Shown here: piece by piece, positions 24,199 through 31,165 of the stretch
How the letters are laid out: each line of letters opens with the position of its first letter
Numbering within the stretch: position 1 is the stretch's first letter
From: Cellulomonas cellasea
GTDB taxonomy: Bacteria > Actinomycetota > Actinomycetes > Actinomycetales > Cellulomonadaceae
Reading direction: 5' to 3'
DNA length: 39,690 nt
Assembly (NCBI RefSeq): GCF_030372105.1
Contig: NZ_JAUDBQ010000024.1
Span: 1 to 39,690 of the forward strand
The notes under the pieces: model-generated
Told to the model about the DNA's origin: nothing
Database searches by the model: none
What the model saw: the letters and a program-made list of their open reading frames with translations, nothing else
Position numbers and translations under genes: made by a program

Positions 24199-26699
24199 GC
24201 TCAGCACCAAGCGACACCCACCTCACCACCCCCCAGGCGCCCGTCGGCACGATCGACCTCGCCGTGAGCGGCATGACCTGCGCCTCCTGCGTGGGCCGAG
24301 TGGAGAAGCGGCTCAACCGGGTGCCCGGCGTCAACGCCACCGTCAACCTCGCGCTCGAGTCGGCGCACGTCGAGCTCACCGAGCAGGTCGACGAGGAGAC
24401 GCTGCTCGACGCTGTGCGCAAGGCCGGGTATGACGCCCGCGTCACCGGTCGCCGGCCCGCTCAGGGCCAGGCCGCCCCCGTCGCGGACGAGGCCCCGTCG
24501 ACCGACAGCACGCCCCCTGCCGGTGCGGAGTCGACGGAGCCCGCTCTGTCCGAGCAGGTGACCGTCCCGGGCCACGACCAGCAGCCCGTCGAGGACACGT
24601 CCGCCCCCACGCCCGACCGCGGCTCCGTGCTGCGCACCAGGCTGCAGGTCGCCGCCGTGCTCTCCCTGCCCGTGATGCTGCTGTCGATGATCCCGGCGCT
24701 GCAGTTCACCGGCTGGCAGTGGGTCGTCGCCGCGCTCGCGCTGCCCGTCGCCACCTGGGCCGCGTGGCCGTTCCACCGCGCCGCCGCCCGGGCCGCACGG
24801 CACGGCTCCTCGACGATGGACACGCTCGTGTCGATCGGCATCATCGCGGCCACCGGCTGGTCCCTGTGGGCCCTGCTGCTCGGCGGCGCCGGGAAGCTCG
24901 GCGTCACCATGTCGCCCACGCTGTGGCCCGCCGCCTCAGCCCATGGCGAGGGAATGGCCGTCCCCGAGCTGTACTTCGAGGTCGCCGCCGTCGTCACCAC
25001 GTTCCTGTTGGCTGGGCGCTACGCGGAGCACCGCTCCCGCCGCCGGGCCGGGGACGCGCTGCGGGCCCTGCTGGACCTCGGCGCGAAGGACGTCGCGGTG
25101 CTGGTCACGGGCCCCGACGGCGCCCGCGTCGAGCAGCGCATGCCCATCGACCGGCTGAGCGTGGGCGACGAGTTCGTGGTGCGCCCCGGTGAGAAGGTCG
25201 CCACCGACGGGGTGGTCGTCACCGGCACGAGCGCCATCGACGCCTCGCTGCTGACCGGCGAGCCGGTGCCCGTGGACGTGGGCCCCGGCGACGAGGTGAC
25301 CGGCGCGACGATGAACACCTCCGGCAGCCTCGTCGTGCGGGCCACCCGCGTCGGCGAGGAGACGCAGCTCGCGCAGATCGGCCGGCTCGTCGCCGCCGCG
25401 CAGACCGGCAAGGCCCCGGTGCAGCGGCTCGCCGACCGAATATCCGCGGTGTTCGTGCCGATCGTGCTGGTCCTGGCGGTCATCACGCTCGTGACCTGGC
25501 TCGCCACCGGTGGCAGCGCGCAGGCCGCGTTCACCGCCGCCGTGGCCGTGCTGATCATCGCGTGCCCCTGCGCCCTCGGCCTCGCGACGCCCACGGCGCT
25601 GCTGGTCGGCACCGGGCGCGGCGCCCAGTTGGGCATCCTCATCAAGGGCCCGCAGGTGCTCGAGCAGACCCGCGCCGTCGACACGGTGGTGCTGGACAAG
25701 ACCGGCACCGTCACCGAGGGCCGCATGACCCTGGTGGACGTGCTGGTGCCCGAGGGGTCCGCCGACGACGCCGCCGACGAGGTGCTCCGTTTCGCGGGCG
25801 CCGTGGAGGCGCTCTCCGAGCACCCCATCGCCCGCGCCATCGCCGACTCGGCGGCCGAGCTCGCCGCAGCCCGCCGGTCACGCGTGCCGGCCGAGGTCGG
25901 CGAGGACGGTGTCGTCATCGGCTCCGACCAGGTGCACGACTTCCGCAACGAGGCCGGCCACGGCGTCGCGGGCGTCGTCCGCGTCGCGCATGACGGGGTG
26001 GGGCTCGCCCGCCGCGTCCTGGTGGGCCGCCCGCGCTGGCTCGCCCAGCAGGGCGTGGCCACCGACGGCCTCGACTCGCCGTTCCAGGCGGCTGAGGCCG
26101 ACGGCGCCACCGCAGTGATGGCGGCGTGGGATGGCAAGGCGCGTGGAGTGCTCGTGCTCCGCGACCCCGTGAAGCCCACCTCGCAGCAGGCCGTCGCCGA
26201 GCTGCGCGCCATGGGCCTGCGGCCCGTGCTGCTCACCGGCGACAACCGCGGGGCCGCGCTCGTCGCCGCCCGTGCGGTCGGCATCCCCGAGGCGGACGTC
26301 ATCGCCGAGGTGCTGCCCGAGCAGAAGGCGCAGACCGTCGAGCGCCTGCAGGCCCTGGGAGCCCGCGTCGCGATGGTCGGCGACGGCGTGAACGACGCCG
26401 CCGCCCTCGCCACCGCCGACCTGGGCCTGGCGATGGGCACCGGCACCGACGTCGCGATCGAGGCCGCCGACCTCACCCTGGTGCGCGGCGACCTGCGGTC
26501 CGTGCCCGAGGCGATCCGGCTGTCCCGCCGCACCCTGCGGATCATCAAGCAGAACCTGTTCTGGGCGTTCGCCTACAACGTCGCGGCCATCCCGCTCGCG
26601 GCGCTGGGACTGCTCAACCCGATGATCGCGGGCGCCGCGATGGCGTTCTCGTCGGTGCTCGTGGTGACCAACTCGCTGCGGCTGCGCTCGTTCCACTAG
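24195..26699 (+). CDS. copA: Copper-exporting P1B-type ATPase
   Basis: An 834-residue Cu(I) pump of the cytoplasmic membrane. Order: one HMA domain with CASC (C29, C32); an acidic/Thr-Pro linker (about residues 90-145); membrane helices; actuator TGE motif in LLTGEPVPVD (about residue 354); ion-binding CPC in ACPCALGLATPTALL (about residue 457); phosphorylation site DKTGT (D about 501); HP motif in LSEHPIARAIA; and GDGVNDAAALATAD (about residue 729). The CPC ligand set and the linked csoR and copZ indicate Cu(I) specificity. The GTG start overlaps the copZ stop. A hairpin follows 17 bases after the stop. Confidence 0.97.
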   Translation: MSSAPSDTHLTTPQAPVGTIDLAVSGMTCASCVGRVEKRLNRVPGVNATVNLALESAHVELTEQVDEETLLDAVRKAGYDARVTGRRPAQGQAAPVADEAPSTDSTPPAGAESTEPALSEQVTVPGHDQQPVEDTSAPTPDRGSVLRTRLQVAAVLSLPVMLLSMIPALQFTGWQWVVAALALPVATWAAWPFHRAAARAARHGSSTMDTLVSIGIIAATGWSLWALLLGGAGKLGVTMSPTLWPAASAHGEGMAVPELYFEVAAVVTTFLLAGRYAEHRSRRRAGDALRALLDLGAKDVAVLVTGPDGARVEQRMPIDRLSVGDEFVVRPGEKVATDGVVVTGTSAIDASLLTGEPVPVDVGPGDEVTGATMNTSGSLVVRATRVGEETQLAQIGRLVAAAQTGKAPVQRLADRISAVFVPIVLVLAVITLVTWLATGGSAQAAFTAAVAVLIIACPCALGLATPTALLVGTGRGAQLGILIKGPQVLEQTRAVDTVVLDKTGTVTEGRMTLVDVLVPEGSADDAADEVLRFAGAVEALSEHPIARAIADSAAELAAARRSRVPAEVGEDGVVIGSDQVHDFRNEAGHGVAGVVRVAHDGVGLARRVLVGRPRWLAQQGVATDGLDSPFQAAEADGATAVMAAWDGKARGVLVLRDPVKPTSQQAVAELRAMGLRPVLLTGDNRGAALVAARAVGIPEADVIAEVLPEQKAQTVERLQALGARVAMVGDGVNDAAALATADLGLAMGTGTDVAIEAADLTLVRGDLRSVPEAIRLSRRTLRIIKQNLFWAFAYNVAAIPLAALGLLNPMIAGAAMAFSSVLVVTNSLRLRSFH

Positions 26700-26715
26700 A
26701 CGCCACCGCGAGACG

Positions 26716-26753
26716 CTGACCCCCGTCGCCCCACCCGGAGCGGCGGGGGTCAG
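26716..26753 (+). terminator. Hairpin terminator after copA
   Basis: CTGACCCCCG (26716-26725) pairs perfectly with CGGGGGTCAG (26744-26753); the 18-base loop can pair further. It begins 17 bases after the copA stop. No T-tract follows. Confidence 0.6.
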
Positions 26754-26909
26754 TCATGCGCCCACCAGTCGCTACCTCCACGTAGGGCGTGTAGATCACC
26801 TGGTCGTCGCCACCTCGTCAATGCCGACGAGCGGGAGCCCCCTGGACGGCGAGAGGATGAGGAGCGCCGTCGGCGTCAGGTCGGCGGCCCGTCGGTGGGG
26901 GTCGATGAG

Positions 26910-27278
26910 ATGGACTTCAGGCTCGAGCTCGTGTTCGTCCCGGTCAGCGACGTGGACCGCGCCAAGGCGTTCTACGCCGACAAGGTCGGCTTCGTCGTCG
27001 ACCACGACCACCAGGTCTCCGATGACCTGCGCTTCGTGCAGCTCACACCACCCGGGTCGGCGTGCTCGATCTCGATCGGCGTCGGCCTCTCAGACGCCGC
27101 GCCGGGGTCGGTCAGGGGCCTGCAGGTGGTCGTCGACGACGCCGACGCCGCACGCGAGTTCCTGCTCGCCCACGACGTCGACGCCCCGCCCGTGCAGGAC
27201 CTCCCCTGGGGGCGGTTCACCGGGTTCAGCGACCCGGACGGCAACCAGTGGGCCGTCCAACAGCTGCCGCCCCGGTGA
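26910..27278 (+). CDS. VOC (glyoxalase/bleomycin-resistance) family protein
   Basis: A 122-residue vicinal-oxygen-chelate domain. The first module begins FRLELVFVPVSDVDRAKAFYADKVGF. The second shows LQVVVDDADAAREFLLAHDV and FTGFSDPDGNQWAVQQL, a standard C-terminal family block carrying the metal-ligand-like acidic region. Function cannot be set from sequence; members include antibiotic-binding proteins, dioxygenases and glyoxalases. The ATG at 26910 follows GGTGGGGG at good spacing; GTG at 26895 is an alternative. It converges on the ABC exporter operon. Confidence 0.9.
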   Translation: MDFRLELVFVPVSDVDRAKAFYADKVGFVVDHDHQVSDDLRFVQLTPPGSACSISIGVGLSDAAPGSVRGLQVVVDDADAAREFLLAHDVDAPPVQDLPWGRFTGFSDPDGNQWAVQQLPPR

Positions 27279-27303
27279 GCCTGGGCCGCCTCGCGCGAAC
27301 CCC

Positions 27304-28104
27304 TCAGTGGAACCGGCGCCCCTCGTCGCGCCGGTAGGCGATGACGGCCAGCGCCGCGAAGATCGCCGCCCAGCCGGCCAGCACCAGCACGGCGAAGCTG
27401 TAGGCGGGCACGCCGCTGGTCACCTCGACCACCAGGTCGCGGGCGGCGCGCGTGGGCAGCGCGCGGGAGGCGACTTCGAGCCAGTCCGGGAAGATCTGCG
27501 GCGGCATGAACAGGCCGCCCGCGAACGCGAGCGGGAACAGGACGGCCTGCACCACGGCGATGGCGGACTTGGCGCTGAGCGAGTAGCCGATGGCCAGCCC
27601 GAGCAGCAGGAACACGAAGGCGAGGACGGGCACCATCGCGAGCCCGCCCACGAGTTGGCCGAGGCTCAGCGAGGCCGCGGTGAAGATCGCGGCGATGAGC
27701 ACCAGCGGCACCAGGGCGAGGAAGCACCAGACGATGCCGTTGAGCACCCGCCCGGCCATGCGCGGCCCCACCCCGGCGGGAAGGGTCCGCAGGTAGGGGT
27801 CGAACGGCAGCGCCCGATCCTCGGCGACGCCAGCGCCGAAGCTGAACATGCACGCGGAGATGACGGCGAACGTGCCGAGCTGCGCGACGGCGGCGGTGGC
27901 CGCGACGGGGTCTTGGGCCACGGCCTGCTGCGGCACCACGAAGAAGAACATGGCCAGCGCCGGGAACATGAGGTTGCCGAGCACGGCGATGGGCACCCGG
28001 ACGGTCTCGAGGAACTGGTAGCGGCCGTGCAGCAGGGCCAGGCTCACCCAGGAGCGCAAGGCGCCGGGCGGCGCGATCTGGGCGGGTTGGGCGTGGACGG
28101 TCAT
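27304..28104 (-). CDS. ABC-2 type exporter permease
   Basis: A 266-residue membrane protein with about six helices in the ABC-2 arrangement. There is a long first loop (QAVAQDPVAATAAVAQLG), then the conserved block MFSFGAGVAEDRALPFDPYLRTLP, and a closing LFPLAFAGGLFMPPQIFPDWL typical of drug/lipid ABC-2 permeases. It ends in a basic cytoplasmic tail. The ATG overlaps the stop of the ATPase gene (ATGA), giving 1:1 coupling. The substrate is unknown; lipids or antibiotics are common for the class. Confidence 0.94.
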   Translation of the reverse strand: MTVHAQPAQIAPPGALRSWVSLALLHGRYQFLETVRVPIAVLGNLMFPALAMFFFVVPQQAVAQDPVAATAAVAQLGTFAVISACMFSFGAGVAEDRALPFDPYLRTLPAGVGPRMAGRVLNGIVWCFLALVPLVLIAAIFTAASLSLGQLVGGLAMVPVLAFVFLLLGLAIGYSLSAKSAIAVVQAVLFPLAFAGGLFMPPQIFPDWLEVASRALPTRAARDLVVEVTSGVPAYSFAVLVLAGWAAIFAALAVIAYRRDEGRRFH

Positions 28105-29162
28105 CGCGGGGTCTCCTCGCTGGATCGGCGCGCGGAGCCGCGGCGCTCTGCGGTGCGGCGGTCGGGGGTCCGCTCGGCGGTGGTGCTGCGTCGCTCGGCG
28201 GAGCGGCGCTCGGCGGCGGAGCGCTCGGCGAACAGGGGCTTGCCGTCGTCGACGACGGGCTCCGCGGCGGCGGTCTCGGCGCCGGTGAGGGCCAGGAACG
28301 CCTCCTCGAGGGAGGCCCCGCGGACCTCGAGCCCGCTGAATGGCAGGTCGGCGCGCACGAGCTCGCGCACCACGTGGTCCGCGTCGGCGGCGAGCAGGGT
28401 CCAGCGGTCCGCGTCGCGTCGGACCCCGACCACGCCGGGCAGCGCCGCGAGCGCGGCGGCCTCGGTGTGCGGCGCGGACAGCACGACGCGGCGCACGGCG
28501 ACCAGGTCGAGCACCGCGGCGAGGGAGTCGTCGGCGAGCACGCGGCCCGCGCCGATCACGACGACCCGCTGCGCGAGCGCCTCGATCTCCTCGAGGTAGT
28601 GGCTGGTGAGCACGACTGTCGCGCCGTCGGCGTGGTAGTCGAGCAGCGCCTGCCACAGGATGTGCCGGGCTTCGACGTCGAGCCCGGTGGTGGGCTCGTC
28701 GAGCAGCACCACGCGGGGGCGGCCGACCAGCGCCAGGGCCACCGCCAGCCGGCGCTTCTGCCCGCCGGACAGGCCGCCGGTCTGCCGTGCGGCGAGGTCT
28801 TCGAGCCCGAACCGCTCGAGCACCTCCCCGCGCGGCATGGGGTCCGGGTAGTGCCCGCCCACGAAGTCGACGACCTCGCGCACTTTGAGCGAGGCGGGCA
28901 GCCCGGTCTCCTGCGGGGTGGTGCCCAGGCCGATCCGCGCGAGCGGGTCGCGGGGGTCGAGGCCGCAGAGGCGCACGGTCCCGGCGTCGGGGCGCCGCAG
29001 TCCGCTGACCAGGCTGAGCAGGGTGGTCTTCCCGGCGCCGTTGGGCCCGAGGAGGCCCACGAGCTCCCCGGCGCCCACGTCGAGCGTCACGTCGTCGAGC
29101 GCGACGACGTCGCCGAACCGGCGCGTCACCCCGTCGACCTGGATCACGGCGGCGCTGCTCAT
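28101..29162 (-). CDS. ABC exporter ATP-binding protein with an Arg-rich C-terminal tail
   Basis: A 353-residue cytoplasmic ATPase. Walker A is GPNGAGKTT (39-47), the signature is LSGGQKRRLA (131-140), and Walker B is VVLLDEPTTGLD (151-162), with H-loop TSHYLEE. It has the extended C-terminal region of DrrA/CcmA-type ATPases. The last ~43 residues are low-complexity, alternating acidic and basic units (AERRS repeated, TAERTPDRR), and look disordered. That tail is coded by a locally repetitive GCTCGGCGGAGC-type DNA stretch and ends at the overlap with the permease start. Its role is unknown. Confidence 0.95.
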   Translation of the reverse strand: MSSAAVIQVDGVTRRFGDVVALDDVTLDVGAGELVGLLGPNGAGKTTLLSLVSGLRRPDAGTVRLCGLDPRDPLARIGLGTTPQETGLPASLKVREVVDFVGGHYPDPMPRGEVLERFGLEDLAARQTGGLSGGQKRRLAVALALVGRPRVVLLDEPTTGLDVEARHILWQALLDYHADGATVVLTSHYLEEIEALAQRVVVIGAGRVLADDSLAAVLDLVAVRRVVLSAPHTEAAALAALPGVVGVRRDADRWTLLAADADHVVRELVRADLPFSGLEVRGASLEEAFLALTGAETAAAEPVVDDGKPLFAERSAAERRSAERRSTTAERTPDRRTAERRGSARRSSEETPR

Positions 29163-29461
29163 GTGGTCCCTCCCAGCAGCTCCGCCAGGGAGCGCCTATA
29201 GCGTTCGAAGGCCAGTCGGCCTGTGGTGGTCAGCGCGAGGTAGGTCACCGGGGTGCGGCCCTTGTGGGTCTTGGTGACGGCCACGTACTCAGCGTCCTCG
29301 AGTTTGCGCACGTGCGTCGAGAGGTTGCCGGGGGTCATCTCGAGGAGTTCCTGCAATCGGGTGAAGGCGATGCGGTCGCCCGGGGCGAGCGCGGCCAGGG
29401 TGGCGACCACGCGGAGCCGGGCTTGGGCGTGGATGACGGGGTCGAGCTCGACGTCGCTCAT
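29159..29461 (-). CDS. Winged-helix transcriptional regulator of the ABC operon
   Basis: A 100-residue winged-helix protein of the YdfF/ArsR-MarR-like group (winged-helix PF13601 type). Helices 2-3 are FTRLQELLEMTPGNLSTHVRKLEDA and the wing is YVAVTKTHKGRTPVTYLALTTTGR. It ends with FERYRRSLAELL. The start overlaps the stop of the upstream membrane-protein gene (ATGA), and its own stop overlaps the ATPase start. The likely target is the palindrome ACTTTG-N5-CAAAGT at the operon promoter, which would make it autoregulatory; that is an inference. Confidence 0.9.
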   Translation of the reverse strand: MSDVELDPVIHAQARLRVVATLAALAPGDRIAFTRLQELLEMTPGNLSTHVRKLEDAEYVAVTKTHKGRTPVTYLALTTTGRLAFERYRRSLAELLGGTT

Positions 29462-30129
29462 GCCGGCACTGCCGTCCCGCCCGCCTGCGCCTTGCTCGCC
29501 CGCAGCCGCAGGTGCTCGATGCCCGCGCCGACGAGGAACCCCCCGCCGCCGGCGACTGCCATCACCAGGTACGTCAGCGGCATGCCGACGGTGCTGGCCG
29601 CTCCGGCGACGACGAGGACCCACACGCCGAGCCAGAACAGCCAGGGCTGGTGGTCGAACGCCCCGGCGGCCATGTACATGAGGCCGACGATGAGGCAGGC
29701 CATCCCGTTGGCGGCGATCCCGACGAGCTCGTGGGACGCGCCGGCCTTGACCAGTCCCCCGATCACGGCCGCCTGGACCACGAAGCCCAGGCACCAGGCC
29801 CAGCCGGACATGGCGCCCGCGGTGGTGCTCGGGCCGCGCACTCCGGCGCTGCGGCGTAGCGCGTGGACGATGGTGAACACGACGGCCCCGGAGATGCACA
29901 CCCCGAACAGCACGAACGCGCCGATCGGCGGCCGGTAGACGTCGAGGCCCTGGGTCGCGAGCCACAGCCCGCCGTATCCGATCAGCCAGGCGACTCCCCA
30001 GGCGAGGAAGAGCAGCCTGCCGTCGACGGTGGCCCCGGCGCGGACCCGCTCCTGTTGTGACGCGATGATCGCGAGGCCCGCGGCGGGCTCCGGCGGCGCG
30101 TCGTCGAGGTCGTGCCCTGGGTGCTGCAT
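29458..30129 (-). CDS. Unknown membrane protein, first gene of the ABC operon
   Basis: A 223-residue protein with a hydrophilic N-terminus and about six membrane helices (from LFLAWGVAWLIGYGGLWLA through LTYLVMAVAGGGGFLVGAG). I do not recognise the family. The ATG has GGGAG eight bases upstream. It is translationally coupled to the winged-helix regulator gene, a common pairing in actinobacteria where a short membrane protein and a small wHTH precede an ABC-2 exporter. A sensory role with the regulator is possible but unproven. Confidence 0.85.
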   Translation of the reverse strand: MQHPGHDLDDAPPEPAAGLAIIASQQERVRAGATVDGRLLFLAWGVAWLIGYGGLWLATQGLDVYRPPIGAFVLFGVCISGAVVFTIVHALRRSAGVRGPSTTAGAMSGWAWCLGFVVQAAVIGGLVKAGASHELVGIAANGMACLIVGLMYMAAGAFDHQPWLFWLGVWVLVVAGAASTVGMPLTYLVMAVAGGGGFLVGAGIEHLRLRASKAQAGGTAVPA

Positions 30130-30181
30130 GGGTGGCTCCCGTCATGTGGCCCGACGCGGTCGCGTCGTGAGCCTCCGATCA

Positions 30182-30222
30182 ACTTTGTAACGCAAAGTAC
30201 TCTGCGCCGCCCCGGCGCACAA
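30182..30222 (-). promoter_or_regulatory. Operon promoter overlapped by an ACTTTG-N5-CAAAGT operator
   Basis: On the minus strand TTGTGC (30222-30217) is followed after 17 bases by TACTTT (30199-30194), a fair -35/-10 pair. The palindrome ACTTTG (30182-30187), TAACG, CAAAGT (30193-30198) covers the -10 box and transcription start. The operon's own winged-helix protein is the obvious candidate to bind it. Confidence 0.65.
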
Positions 30223-30239
30223 GCCCCCACAAGCCCGTC

Positions 30240-30245
30240 TACGCT
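30240..30245 (+). promoter_or_regulatory. Putative -10 box of the CPBP protein gene
   Basis: TACGCT matches TAnnnT and ends seven bases before the GTG start, as expected for a leaderless mRNA. No Shine-Dalgarno sequence is present. Confidence 0.45.
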
Positions 30246-30252
30246 CAGAAGC

Positions 30253-31047
30253 GTGACCAGCCCCGGGACAGCGCCAGCCCCCGGCGTGCCAGCAGTCCGA
30301 CGCCGCCTCACCGCCGAGGTGTGGATCGTGCTGGGCCTCTCACTCGGCCAGTCGGCGGTCTACTCGCTGGTCAGCATCGCGGCCCGGCTCACCGCCGCCA
30401 CCCCGCTCGCCAGCCAGTCGACCACCCTCAACCCCAGCCGCTCCGCCCGGCCCTACCTCGACCTCGTCTACCAGCTCCTCAACATCGGGTTCGCCCTGAT
30501 GCCCGTCGTGCTGGCGCTGTTCCTGCTGTCCGCCAACGGCCGCAGCGCGGTGCGCCGCATCGGCCTGGACCTGGGCCGCCCATGGCGCGACCTCGCCACC
30601 GGCTTCGGGCTCGCCGCCCTGATCGGCCTCCCCGGCCTGGGCCTGTACATCCTCGGGCGGGCGATCGGCATCACTGTGGAGGTGCAGGCCTCCGCACTCG
30701 GCGCGGCCTGGTGGACGGTGCCCGTGCTCATCCTGTCTGCGCTGCAGAACGCGCTGCTGGAGGAGGTCGTCGCCGTCGGCTACCTCTCCGAGCGGCTGCG
30801 GGACCTGCGGTGGCGGCCCGTCGCGATCGTCGTCGCGAGCGCCCTGCTGCGGGGCACGTACCACCTGTACCAGGGCATCGGCCCGTTCGTCGGCAACGTG
30901 GTGATGGGCCTCGTGTTCGCCGAGTGGTACCGCCGCCGACGGCGGGTCATGCCGCTGGTCATCGCCCACACCCTGCTCGACGTGGTGGCGTTCGTCGGGT
31001 ACGCGCTGCTGCCCCCAGAGGTCCGCGAGGCGCTCGGCATCCGCTGA
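30253..31047 (+). CDS. CPBP-family intramembrane protein (Abi/CAAX protease-like)
   Basis: A 264-residue membrane protein with about seven helices. CPBP motifs are present: motif 1 ALLEEVVAVGYLSERL (E170, E171), motif 2 RGTYHLYQGIG, and motif 3 in VIAHTLLDVVAF. The canonical EExxxR lacks the arginine here (EEVVAV), a variation that occurs in actinobacterial members. Such proteins are metal-dependent intramembrane proteases or scaffolds; function is not predictable further. Start GTG with a -10 box seven bases ahead. Divergent from the ABC exporter operon. Confidence 0.9.
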   Translation: MTSPGTAPAPGVPAVRRRLTAEVWIVLGLSLGQSAVYSLVSIAARLTAATPLASQSTTLNPSRSARPYLDLVYQLLNIGFALMPVVLALFLLSANGRSAVRRIGLDLGRPWRDLATGFGLAALIGLPGLGLYILGRAIGITVEVQASALGAAWWTVPVLILSALQNALLEEVVAVGYLSERLRDLRWRPVAIVVASALLRGTYHLYQGIGPFVGNVVMGLVFAEWYRRRRRVMPLVIAHTLLDVVAFVGYALLPPEVREALGIR

Positions 31048-31152
31048 CCGGCTGCCCGGAGCCGGGTGATACGTGGCGGATCCTCGCGGTTCGCTGTCGG
31101 CGGATGCCCGCCCAGAAACGGCGATGTCCCGGCCTCCGGGGCGCGCGATCCC

Positions 31153-31158
31153 TAGACT
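31153..31158 (+). promoter_or_regulatory. Putative -10 box of the pseudokinase/LPG-synthase-like gene
   Basis: TAGACT ends seven bases before the ATG at 31166, again compatible with a leaderless transcript. No -35 box was recognised. Confidence 0.45.
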
Positions 31159-31165
31159 CGCCCGT

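Noticed and set aside
26797-26905. Minus-strand stretch with G/C third positions (reading LTPTALLILSPSRGLPLVGIDEV)
   Set aside because: It has no start with a ribosome site, runs into the VOC gene in antisense, and matches nothing I know. It may be a relic, but coding cannot be supported.
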